Positions 36,901-48,750 of a stretch of 64,000 nt of DNA are shown here, in pieces. The first letter of the stretch is position 1. Each line of letters starts with the position of its first letter. Source of the stretch: Geosiphon pyriformis (Eukaryota > Glomeromycota > Glomeromycetes > Archaeosporales > Geosiphonaceae); the NCBI GenBank assembly GCA_016748015.1, contig JAAOMT010000512.1:294238-358237 (forward strand), given 5' to 3'. A program made the translations under genes and the position numbers. Below the pieces are notes generated by a model. The model was not told the origin of the DNA and made no database searches. It saw only the letters and a program-made list of their open reading frames with translations.

Positions 36901-38640
36901 ATCAGGGCAATTAGCCTAGTGTTAATTAGAATGCTGTCCCATTCATAGGGCTTAGGGATTATAGAAACCCAAGCTCTCTTTCACAAATCAGGTACATCAT
37001 TAGTTCTCAAACAAGAATTCAGCAAATCAAGAAGACAAGCCAACACTTCAGCACCACTGTGCTTCCACAACTCATTAAGTATACCAAAAAAACCAACAGC
37101 TTTGCTATTAGGCAGCCCACTAATAACCAGAGACAATTTACTCAAGCTAATATTACTTATCATGCCTGAAAAGACATCATCATTCACATAATTTAAAGGG
37201 GCATACTGATGAGTCCACAAATTAGACAAAGCCAAAGAAATTCTCTGCCTGTGGATCCAGCTCACCATGATTTCATCCACTTTAGACTGAACTTCTATGA
37301 GATCCAAAATCAACTCATTATCAACCACCAAATGATCCAACACAACTTTGTGAAAAAAACACTCCAATATGCTCCTAATCATCCCACCTTTATTAGAATT
37401 AAAACTCTCCATACATTTGTTTATTGCATCTCTGATGTGTCTGCATCTAACCAACTCAACCTTATGGTATTTAAATTTCTGCTGACCTTTGACAAAAGAC
37501 TGCACAGTTCATGTAACTTCAAATTATTTTCAAGCAAAACAGCAACCTCTGAGGCCCTGACAGCATCAAGAGTCAACCAGACCTTAACAAGATGCTCCAC
37601 TTTCATCAACCTATCCAAGCACAAACTCTTTGTAATTCTGACAACCAAAGATTCTAGCTTAAAAAACTTCAAAGATTGTTTGTTTCTAAGATTATCAAAT
37701 TCACAGAATCAATATTTGGAAAAAATCTCATCAGCTGAATTGCAAACAGCATTTTTCAACACCTTTCACATCCCATCCATATCCTCTTTTTCTTTTGAGA
37801 CCAAAAAAGTATCCAAAAGCAAAGATAACCTGGCTGAAAAGCGATCCCTAAAGCAATTCTATTTGACAACATCTGCATTTTTAATCCTATACTTCTAGTG
37901 GTCTTTATTAGCCTGCTTGTGAATACCATTCAGACGAACATTAACCAAGCTCCCCAACCCAACCGAGGTTCCAACCATATCATGATCAGTTTCAAAAAAT
38001 TCAAACACAGAGACAACACTATGACCAACAACAGCTGAAGAAAGAACTTCACTCACAAAAACATAATCAATAGTTTTTTCAACTCCTTGGAAATTTCTCT
38101 AAGTAGGTGACTTACTCAGAGAGTGACCACCCAATAAGTTGACCAACTTTAAATCCGAACACTTCCTAAAACTAGCACATCTTCTAGCACCATCCTCATT
38201 AAAATTTTCACCAACAACCACAAAAGAGCTATTATTAACCACCTTAGAAATGAGTAAGTTGACATTGACAGCTTGAGCAAAATGTGTTTTGGCAGAAGCA
38301 CCAGCATACAAACCCTGAAAAATAACCGAAAGCTTATTTTTAAACAACAAATAAACAGAGATAACCTGACCAGAAATCTTCTCAACTTTCAAAACATGCT
38401 GAGCCAATGAACTATTCATAACCACAGCCACACTTGCATCAAGAAAACCCTTTTCCAGACCAGATGTAAAAATTCTGATATTCTCAAACTTGTTTTTAAT
38501 CCAAGGACCAGTACTTGCTCTTAACTTAGTCTTAGTGAGAAAAAAAACCATGTTACTAAATTCTAGATGTCAATAAACAATGTCCTTTTGTTTCTCCAAA
38601 TTAGTCATGCTCTTGACATTACAAGTAGCTACCTTCCAAA
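33984..38640 (-). pseudogene. LINE-F ORF2 (endonuclease, RT, RNase H), defective
   Basis: Endonuclease (38640-38099) contains VVGENFNEDGARRCASF, so GDFN has become ENFN (Asn at 38204-38206). RT contains IIPKPYEWD (about 36940) and FVDNTIW (about 36340-36360), where the second Asp of the catalytic pair is Asn (36348-36350). RNase H (35423-34998) has FTDSSLSDLG but VKLQA in place of the TELQA seen in LINE-A and YSNSQ in place of YSDSQ. The C-terminal zinc motif CLMCGDVKFFDHAFTC (about 34480-34530) is complete. All four catalytic losses fit G-to-A. Stops and frameshifts separate the pieces. The C-terminus ends at 33984. Confidence 0.85.
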
Positions 38641-38649
38641 CTAGACCAT

Positions 38650-40488
38650 TTATTGGGAGAAAGGAAGTAATAACAAACCTAAACCAGAACACAAAAGATC
38701 CAACTTAGCCAAGACAGAACTGACTGACATTTCCAGAGCTGACATTTTAGATTCCAAACCATCCACTTTGGAAGTCAAAATCTTCAAACTGCTTGAATTA
38801 AAACCATTAACCAATTCACCAACACTTAGAAAAGGGAAAGGAGATGATGTTAACATGCCATCTAAAGCCATATTTGAATCTAAAACAGGAGCCATAGGCA
38901 CAGAAACAGCCAGAGATAAAGCACAAAGAAAAGGCACCAAGAGCACCAACTCAACAAAACTCAACTTTTTCAGAATACCAGAAACCTGTTTGGACAAAAT
39001 TTCCAAAAAGCATTCCAGGGAAGCCAAACAATTATTTAATCCAGAGACAACAAGAGAAGTAGAAACCAAAGAAGGGGAATTTGCACCCAAAACTGAACCA
39101 ATATCAGAAGCAGTTGAAAGAACTGCATAGAGTAGAAAGCCGCCAACAATCTGGGCCCAAGTTTTTCCACCAAAAGAGACTGGATATACAATAAGAGCCT
39201 GCTTTTTCTTATAAATACCAGCCAAAAAAACCCAATTCTGATTAGTTACTACTTGTTTCCCATGAACTCCAGAATTCCCACCAACTGAATACATATTAGA
39301 AACATGACCAAATTGTTTACATTTGACACAACACACCAATAAAAGACTAACCCAATGCAAACTTACACCCTTGAAAACTGGAACAGAACCAATAGCAGCC
39401 AACTTGGATGTTTTGTCTTCAAAACAAATAACAGCACACCTATCTCGTACATATAATGCAAGATTATGGTCAATAAAACAGGTTTTTTCACCATAAGCCC
39501 CCACCAATACAGAAAAATTATAAGCCATGATACCAACTGGAAAAGTATAAAGCAAAGCCCAATGCTGATCTCTAAATATCCATATTTGTTTGTCCTCATT
39601 TGCCAAAGCCACATGCACAGAATCTTTTCCCATAAATACCAATCATTTAAAAGCAACCAGACTGGCCATCTTAGATAATTCAAACTCTATTAAAGTCCAA
39701 AGTCCAATCACCACCTGATCTAAATGGCTATTTACCTTTCTTAAATCATCATTTACAAGAATTTTCTTGTAAATTGCCAATTTTTTTGCCTTATTCATAC
39801 TAAGCTCAGAAGTAAATAAAGCTCTAATAATCCCCAGGAATTTTGAGGGAGTCGATGCCCCCCCAAAACCATCAATTTGATAAAAAATTTTCTTTATTGA
39901 AATCAATTTGTCACTAACAGATTTTCTTGAAATAGCTGAAAGCTCAATATTTAACATAAAAGATTTTACTGGCTCAAAGTTTTTTTTATTTTCTAAAACA
40001 CATGACTTAATACTTGACAGCTAATTAGAACTCTTAAACTTAGGAGACAGAAGAGCCACCATATTTTTATCACTACTTAAAATGTCGAATGAAGGAGTCT
40101 TTGGAGATTAATCTAATACATATGTATAAGTACATGTTTTCCTGAGTGTGATATTGTCCTCCATGCTATTGACCACAGAATTGTCTGAATTAGCATAACT
40201 AGTTTCTTCAGTGACAATATTTTTCATGTTTTCCAAGTCTGACAGGCCACTTATGCTAATCACTTCACTTTCCATTTTGCTGTTCCAAGATTTTGAAAAC
40301 TTATCATCAATGACACCAATATCAGCCAGGCCCAACGGTCCAGTAGATGAGTCAATCACACCAACTCCAACTTTAGGATTTCTCAGCTTTTTATAATATG
40401 CATTACATGAGTAAACACTATTCACTCTTTTTTTTTGTATTAGGCTGGTTCCCCAACCCAGCAGAAATAGATCCAGAACCACCAGCAA
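38650..40488 (-). pseudogene. LINE-F ORF1 (RNA-binding protein), frameshifted
   Basis: N-terminal part 40488-40108; the conserved middle with YQIDGFGGASTPSKFLGIIR (39957-39643); and an open 330-codon segment (39642-38650) with a nucleic-acid-binding fold, the knuckle CVKCKQFGHVSNMY (last Cys to Tyr), and a leucine-rich tail (SKVDGLESKMSALEMSVSSV) that predicts a coiled coil for multimerisation. The tail is the best evidence for the true C-terminus of this family's ORF1, ending at a stop near 38650 just before the ORF2 endonuclease. Confidence 0.8.
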
Positions 40489-40640
40489 CAGGATTTGCCA
40501 ATTTTGTGTTCACAAACAAAAGTACATCTGAAGAAATAGTTAAAATACGAAGGAAATAAGGAGTAAGAGAAACTTTTTCTTCAACAATATCTTGCTTTTA
40601 TTGTGACTGGGGGATCAACAAGAGAAAAATTTTCAATATT

Positions 40641-41224
40641 CTAATTAACTAATTAATATTATGTAAATAATTTAAATTTAATTAAAATTTCTGTTAAATA
40701 TAATATTAAATAGTATTTTTTATATTTAATTAATAATAAAAATAATGTTTTAACAAATTAAATTAAATGATTTTTTAAATAAATACAATTTTTTATAGTT
40801 AATAATAATTAAAAATTAATTTTTAAAATCATAATTATTTAAAAAATAAATTTTATATTTGTTTTTAAATTAATTAAAGCTTTTAAAGTATTTAAAAAAA
40901 AATTTAATTATTACTTAATATAATATAATAACTAAATATTTAAAATTAAATATAATTTATAATTACTTAAATTAATTAAAACTATATTATAGATTTATTT
41001 TAATAATAAAAAATATCTAATTATTATTATATATTAAATTAAACTTATTTATATTGGTTTTATGTTTAGCTTTATATAATTAAATATTATTATAATAACT
41101 AATTATTAAATTACAAAAAAAATTAAACAAAATAAAAATCTTATCTTTAATAATATTAAAATATAAAAAAGCTTTATTAAATTATTTTTAAAAACTATAT
41201 AAAAATCAATATTTATAATATTTT
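40641..41224. other. AT-rich unassigned sequence
   Basis: About 580 bp of nearly pure A/T between the LINE-F leader and the LTR at 41225. I see no frame, no repeat structure and no match to the other elements. Confidence 0.4.
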
Positions 41225-41836
41225 TATTAACTAAAATTTAAGATATTATTTAACATAAAATTATTAATTAACATATATTATTATTTCAATTTATTATTTA
41301 TTATTTTATTAAATTATTTAAATTATTTTTTAATTAATAATTTAATTTATATAGAACAAATATAACCAAATTGTAATGATCAAATTATATAATATATTAA
41401 ATTATATAACATCTAAAATTTGCCAAAATATTTAAAAATTCAATAAAAATATCTAGTAATTTACTAAAATAATCTATAGTTTACAGAAATAACTTGTAAT
41501 TCAATAAAATATATTTTTAATTTGTTAAAATATTAGAAAAAAAGTATTAAATTATATAATAATATTATAACAAGTTATATAAAATAAAAGTTTCTTTTTT
41601 TAATAAAATATATTGTAATTAGAATTAATATTTTTCTTATTATTTTCTATACAAATCAATTCTAAATAAAAACTTACTTTAAAAAACATAAAAATTTTTT
41701 ACTGTTCTTGTTATAAAATTAACTATTTTATATTAATATTTTGAAATTGATTAGCTACTAATTTTAGTAATTATTAGTAACTTCCAAATCTAAATTCGAA
41801 ATAATTTTCTTAACATATTTTTTTTTTTTTTTCTTT

Positions 41837-41869
<33 letters not shown>

Positions 41870-42275
41870 TTTTTATTTTAAATTTTTTTTTAAAANNNNN
41901 NNNNNNNNNNNNNNNTTTTTTTTTTTTTTTTTTAGTTTTTTTTTTTTTTTTTATATTATTGAATAATTTACAGTCGAAATTTTCTGTAAAAAAGTTAATT
42001 TTTACAGCAAAGTAACTATACATATTTTGAAAAGCTTACAAATAAAATTTTTTAGTAAAAAAGTTGATTTTTATTGCAAAATAACTATACAAATAATTAG
42101 AATAAAATTGGCTAATCTATTATAAATCTAATAATATATACAGTTTAAAATATAGAAAAATATTTTGGAAAGAAAATTAACTTATTAAAAGTTTACTAAC
42201 TTCTATTAATGGCAAAATTAACAGCAAAATAACATTAATAGTATTAAAAAAAAGATAAAAAAACTTCTGGTAATA
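41225..42275 (+). mobile_element. Eroded gypsy LTR with expanded poly-T and assembly gap
   Basis: Aligns with the LTR at 5332-6322 in the same orientation: the opening TATTAACTAAAATTT, the U3 motif array (41410-41540), and the end CTTCTGGTAATA at 42275. It precedes plus-strand gag, so it is the 5' LTR of that element. The pyrimidine-rich part has expanded to long poly-T (41820-41955) with a 20-N gap inside. Confidence 0.72.
41896..41915. other. Assembly gap (20 N)
   Basis: A run of 20 N inside a poly-T tract of an LTR. Its exact length is probably nominal. The flanking homopolymer suggests collapse or polymerase slippage. Confidence 0.95.
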
Positions 42276-44655
42276 TTTGGTGTTCTTTTAGAAATAATAC
42301 AGCAACAATTAAATTAAAGTAATAATCATATTAGACATAATAATTTTAGAGTACTATTAGTTAATTTACACTCATTGTAAACAATAATTTAAAATTTAAA
42401 ATAAAATTACAGTTTTTAAGAAAACTTTTTCTAATACATTAAAAGCCAAATCAATAAATATTTTTTTAAAAATTACAATATTATCAAGTTTTACAATAAA
42501 AAATACTTTGTTAATTCATAATTTATTTTTAAATTTAAATTAAAACTTAAAACAAGCAATAAAAGCAAACAAAAAAACACTTAACCAGTTTACATAATTT
42601 ACAATACACTAAAGATAACAATTAAACAATTATATATACTTAAACAAAAAATAAATATTAAACTACTAATTTTAATTACATTTTTTTTAGTTTTGTTTAC
42701 TTAAGTACAAACACCAAATTCACTACTTAATCAATTTTTAGACCAAAAAACTTTACCAAAAGTTCAACTTAGCAGTCAAAACTAATTTATATTAATCTTT
42801 TTAATTATTTAACAAAAAACTAAAATGAATATTTAGATACATTAACTAATAAAGAAAACATTTCTAAACTAATTAAAAAATAAAAAAAATAAAATAATGA
42901 AAAAAAACTACAAACAATAAAAAAAAACAACAACAAAAAAATAGCCACTTTATATATTGCAAAAATTTTTGAATTTTCTAGAAAAGATATTAAAACCAGT
43001 TTTTAAAAATAACTTGACCAAATTATTAAAGCAAAAAATATAAATAAATAAAATACAGTAAGAATATTAAGAACAATTCTTTATTTTCTTAAAAAAACTG
43101 TCAGTAAATAATTTAAAAATTTGGCCACTTTTTTTGCAGATTGAACAGTTTTTAAAATGGCTTTTTTTAAACAGTTACAAACAATAATACTTCAATTACT
43201 CTTCAAAATTATTTTTAAAACATTAAACAAAAACCATTTCAGTTTTTTATAACTTATATTAAAAAGTTTAACAAATTTTTTAAAAGAATTTGACAATTGA
43301 AAACTAATGCTTACTATTCAAATGTTCAAGTTTTGGATTAATTTATTACTGATTTAAAGAATAAATTAATTAAAAAAGTTTGTTTATATGCTTTAGCAGA
43401 TTTAATTACTGTTATTTAACATACTAAAAACTATGAAATAGCTATAAAAAAAGCAAACTGCACAAAACTTGTTAACTTAACAATTGGAAAAACCAATTTA
43501 ACAACAAAAAAAAATTAATTAACTTGTTAAGAAAATTGAAACATAATTTGCTAATCAACAGCAGAAATACTAATTATTACAATAATAAAACCAAAAAAAC
43601 TTTTTATTATCTAACAACTAATCTCAACAATTAAACTGTTATTATTGTAAAATTTCTGAATATTGGAAATATAATTGCTAAAAATACAAAAAAACCAATA
43701 AAAACAAAATAATCAATGTTATTTTTTTTAGTAACAGTAATTATATTACTTATTATTATCTGTTTTTTATTTATTAAGATCTTAAATTAACTATTATCAG
43801 TCTGTTTTATTATGACAACTATATTATTAACTTTTAGTTTAAAATTATTAACTATTAACAAGAAAATTGGTTTAATTAATTTATATTACAAAACTGTTTT
43901 TAATTAAATAACAAATTTAGTTCCAATAATTAATTAGTACTTTATAATAATAATCAATAGCCATCCAAATATTTTCATATTTAACCAAGCTATCTTGTAA
44001 TGCCAGAAAACCAGAATTTTTATCATACTGTACTCTTAAAAAATAGAACTACAACACAATAATAAAACTTTTTTTTAATTATATTATACTTTTATTAGCA
44101 AAAATTGCCAAAAATATTAATATTTTAGACATTTTTCCATTCGAGTTTGAAGCCAATAAATTATTTTTATACTCAAAAATATAGCAGTTTCCAAACAAAA
44201 AACAATTATTATAATGTATATTAAAACCAAAGTTAAAAAAATTTATTTAATTAATCTTAAATAATAGATTTGCTAAAAGTATTATTACTTATTAATTAAT
44301 ACAACAACTCAAAAAAAATGTGGACCAACTAGCTCAAACAGTAATTGTTATAGCTAATAAAATAAAAAACCATCTGTAAAAAAAAGCAATAATTTTTCTT
44401 TTACAATTAATAGAATTATTATTTCAGTTAAAGTTTTTGTTATGAATGTATTTCAATATTAAATTTTTATTAAAAACAATTGGCTCTTCAAAACCAATGC
44501 AAATTTCGATTAAAAAATCCAAAAACTAAAATTTTTTTACCAAAAACAATACACTTAAGTATTAGCTATTTGTAATACTTTTAACAAATGATCTGAAAAA
44601 GCCCCAGTTTTTGAATTTAAAAATAAAAAAAAACCAATTATCAAAACTTATATAA
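42276..44655 (+). pseudogene. Eroded gypsy gag
   Basis: Downstream of the plus-strand LTR. No long frame survives, but 43637-43678 reads C-YY-C-KISEY-WKYN-C, a CCHC nucleocapsid knuckle with the Gly turned to Glu and the His to Tyr. This, its place between the LTR and the pol remnant, and the Asn/Lys/Gln-rich translation support a gag remnant. It would have packaged element RNA. Confidence 0.6.
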
Positions 44656-45563
44656 TGTTATTAGAGGTTTTGGTTTTTTTTTGAATATTGTTAATATTAT
44701 TTTACTGCTAATTTCTAATTATTAGAAGCTGTTAAATTTCTAATAACTGAATTTATTTTCAAAATATTTTCTATTATTTAAATTTCTGGGCTTATAAGTA
44801 AAATGACCAATTCTGTGCCAATTATTTATATAGTTACTTTATGATAAAAGTTAACTTTTTTGTAAAAAATACTTATTTAGAAGCTTATTAAAATATGTAG
44901 TTATTTTGCTGTAAAAGTTAATTTTTCTATAAAAATCTCATCTATAAGCTATCTTAATTATTATAATAAGAAAAAAAAATTTGTCAGAGAAATCATTTTT
45001 TGTTTAAACTTGAAGTTATTAATAGATTATTGAAATTAGTAGCTAATTAATTTTAAAATATTAATTAAAATTCAAAGAATTTTAAGAGAAATAATTATTA
45101 ATTTTTGGTGTTTTTAATATATTTTTTATTTGGAATAATTTGTATAGATATTAAAAAAAATAATTTTAGTAAAGATAATTCTAGCTAAGATATATTTTTT
45201 TAAAGAAAAAAACTCTTCTTTTATATAATTTGTTGTAGTATTAGTTTATTAACTTGTACTTTTATTTTATTAAACTAATAATATATTTTGGTTATTTTTA
45301 CAAACTGTTTAATATTTCTGTAAGTTATTAATTATTTTTGCAAATTTTGGCAAATTTTTGAATGTTATATAGTTTGAAAAATTGCATAATTTAATTATTG
45401 TATTTGTATATTGTATAAATTAGATTATTAATTAGATAATAATATTTAATAATTTAATTAAATAGTAAGTAATAATTAAAATAATAATAATATATGATAA
45501 TTAATAATAAAAATTATAAAAATAATTTTATGTTAATTACTAATTAAAATTTTATTGATAACA
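44656..45563 (-). mobile_element. Solo LTR inserted in the eroded plus-strand gypsy
   Basis: A 908-bp LTR beginning TGTTATTAGAGG and ending TTGATAACA on the plus strand, opposite in orientation to its host element. A 4-bp direct repeat ATAA flanks it on each side (44652-44655 and 45564-45567). It aligns along its length with 59020-59999, with most differences C-to-T or G-to-A. Confidence 0.8.
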
Positions 45564-47900
45564 ATAACACTTAACTTTTAATCTAATTGAATTAAAAAAA
45601 CAAAACAACTTTTTGAAACTTTAAAACCACAATTATTATTATTATAATCTGAAAAATATAATTAATAAGTTATATTAATATTAATAAATAAATCAGTTAA
45701 CAATTAATATGTTTTATATTTAAAACCAAAACCACAAAAACAATTATCTTACAAAAAACTTTCATTTATAAAAGCTTATATATTATTAAAAAAAAATACA
45801 AAACTCATATCTGTTACTACTATAAAATCTGTCACTAAAAATAATTTGAAAGCCCAAAATAAAACAGAAAATAAAACAATACATTCTGTTTTACATACAG
45901 AAAATTGTTATTAAAAAATATAACTGAATTAATATTGTAATAAAAAAAAAGTCTGTAATTAAATCTGTTAATATGCACTTTTTATCTTTAAAAAAATAAA
46001 TCAAAAAACACTATTTACTATTGCTTATAATAGTACACTTAACAAACTCTATTACTATTCATACAATACTGAAATAATTTATAATAGTTTTTATTAATAA
46101 AAAAATCTAAAAAGACATTTATCAAATAAAAAAAGCTAAATATATTAAATACATTATAGAATTAGCCAAATTTAACTATAAAGATAAAGTTAAACTTTAC
46201 TATTTAATTTTTAGTTATGTTTATTTTTTTAAAGAAACCCAAATTTAATAATTTGAATAAATGAACATTTAATTATATAAAAAATATATTATGTTCTATG
46301 CTAATATATAGTGTCTTAAACATTATGTTTTTAATATATTATTACCTATAAAAAATAGTCAAAAAGAAATTAAATTTAGAGAAAATAAAAAAAAAATCTC
46401 AATTATTTCTATTTACTTTACTAAAAACCAATTTACTTTATTACTTAAATATTTTAACAATAATAGGCAAGAAATTAAACCAAAAAAAGTCTACAAAATT
46501 AATACAAAATATAATTTTTAATATTTAGACAAAAATACTCTTATTTTACAGCCAAAATTACTTACAAAAATTTATTTTAAAATTGTTTAAAAATTTATTA
46601 AAAACAATAATATAAATTGCTTTCTAATTATTATTGGCAAGCAAAAAAATTAATATTAAAGAAGAAATTATTGATATAGAATTTACTAAAAACATTATAA
46701 TAATACTCCAAAATTAAACTAAAAAACTTTTTACAATCAAATATGCTGAAAAAATTGCCCAAGCTATTTACTTACTTTTAATTAACATTTCGAATTTGCA
46801 ATCAATTAAAAATCAAGAAAAACTTGATAAAAATAAAAAAAAATTCAAAATTTTGGTTTAATTAAACAATTTACTATTCCAATAAACATAATTCTTAACA
46901 TATAAAACAAATCTTATCAAATTATTAAATAATCTAAAATATACATCTGTCTAATATTTATTAGCATTCAACAAATTTTTGAATCAAATAAACAAATTTG
47001 CAAATCATATAAAATTTTTATCTTAAATATTTATTTGCTAAAAAAAATTAAAAAATTTAACATTATATTTTACAATCTTAATAACTATTTTATTATATTA
47101 TATAATTATCTAAAAATTAGAATTATTCACAATAATATTATCCAACAAGAAGTACTCCAAATAGTTATAAATTTTACAAAAATAATTGGACATTTTTTTT
47201 CAAAATTCAATTTAATCTTTAGTACCAAAAATTATTATGTTGTTATTAAAAAATTATTTTAAATCAACATAAAACAATTAAAACCATAATAACAAAAACA
47301 ACTCAAAAAATTATTTACAGAACATGCAAACATATTTTTTAAAAATAATAATGATTTAAAAAAAACTGATTTGGTTCAACACCAAATCTATATAAGTAAT
47401 AATAAATTAAAATAACAATAAACTTATTAAGTTGTCTTAAAAAGCAATTAATTTATTTAAAAAAGCACAATAAATGTTCAACAATAAACTTATTTAATTA
47501 TTAATAAGTCTATAAGTTTTTTCAATAATCTTGTTAAAAAAATAAAAAAATCTATTTTTGTGTTAACTATTATAATATAAATAATCAAAAAGAGAATTAT
47601 AATAAAAAAACAAATCAAATAAGTAAGAATTCAATATGCATAATTGATTTTATAAAAATTACAATTATAAATTTTTTTTGAGAATTTGAAAGTAAAAAAA
47701 TAGTTTGTAATTGTTAAAAAAATAATAATACTACTATTATTTTATGTCTTACTTCAGCAATTTTTAAAATTAATAACAAATATTATTGTACTTTTTAATT
47801 GTTTTTTTATTTAATAAATTATAAAAGCAACCAATTGTTTTTCAGGCTAATTTTAACAATACAAATTAAAAAAAATAAAAAATAAAATATGTAAATACAA
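45564..47900 (+). pseudogene. Eroded gypsy pol (protease-RT junction)
   Basis: A frame at 47035-47262 encodes a protein clearly related to the one at 63909-63649 minus: both contain FYN-NNY-IIL, NNI-or-SNI-QQE and ENYYVV-or-KNYYVV blocks. The nucleotides from about 46965 match the region upstream of the 63.9 kb pol. Shortly after comes TDLVQHQIY, which also begins the RT region of the 59-64 kb element. The frame then disintegrates. Together with 42276-44655 this is one plus-strand element. Confidence 0.65.
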
Positions 47901-48750
47901 ACAAATAATTTTTTATTCCAAGATATTTAGATATTTAAAGATAAAAAATAAAAATAAATAATATAAAAAAAAGTAATTGCTAATAGATTTTATTTTGTTA
48001 CTTTGATTATGTTTTTTTATAATTAAAAAATTCATCATTTATATAGTTATTAAAAGTAATTAACAATTAAGTTAGCAATTAAGTTAATAATCAGATTATT
48101 AATTAAGTTAATAGTTAAGTTAATAATTAAGTCAATAATTATTATCTAAAAATAAAATGGCTAATTATATAATATTAATGACTAATATATGTAATAACTA
48201 ATAAAAACCATGAGTTTTAATTATAACATTATTTTCTCTAAGAAAATTAAATTTCAACAAAATTAAACAATTTATAAGATATTCTAATTAAAAAGTTTAG
48301 TTTAGTTTAAAACTAATTAATTTGGTAGTTTTTTGTAAATAAAATGTATAATACCTAAGATAAAATAAGTTTTATGTTCAAGAAACTAAATTTTTGTATA
48401 AGAGTTTTGGTTTTTTTAGTAATAATTAAAACTCTGAAAATATTTAGTTATATAATGCTTAAAATTTTCATTTGTATCTTAGAAATTGTTTTTTTTATAA
48501 GTTTTATGTCTTCTATAATTTTATTAAGTCGACCATAAAACTCTAGTTGTTTTTTATATAACAAGTTTTTGTTTAAAGACAAGATTTCTTTAATTGTTTT
48601 TCTAAGTATATTGAAAGATAATAGTATAGTTGTTATTATGCTTTTAAGCATATATTTATTTATCTTTCTACTAATTTTTTCTCTTTTGGTAGTGGTTTTT
48701 TTGGTTTAATAATAATATATATTTTATTGTTATTAGTTATAATAGTTTGT
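47901..48750. other. AT-rich unassigned junction between two opposed gypsy remnants
   Basis: Low-complexity AT sequence, including a short TTAAGTTAATAATTA-like array (about 48060-48130) and a 67-residue minus-strand frame (48651-48448), Lys/Ile/Leu-rich and without recognisable motifs. It may contain eroded LTR or 3' sequence of either neighbour. Confidence 0.4.

Larger units (their letters stand above)
33852..40640 (-). mobile_element. LINE-F: near full-length non-LTR retrotransposon, defective
   Basis: A minus-strand LINE with an A-rich tail at 33852 (oligo-T on the plus strand), a 3' UTR with TAGATAGTGATTAGGCTGC in element sense, ORF2, ORF1 and a 5' leader near 40640. It is among the least eroded LINE copies: a 330-codon ORF1 piece and several ORF2 pieces over 140 codons survive. 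Collinear with A and B. The 3' end stops about 830 bp beyond the taxilin stop codon. Confidence 0.87.

Noticed and set aside
37209-37898. A 229-codon plus-strand frame opposite LINE-F.
   Set aside because: It is antisense to the ORF2 linker region, which is collinear with the other LINE copies. It is a shadow frame.
47035-47262. A 75-codon plus-strand frame as an independent small gene.
   Set aside because: It aligns with the protease-RT linker of the gypsy element at 63649-63909, so it is part of a pol remnant.
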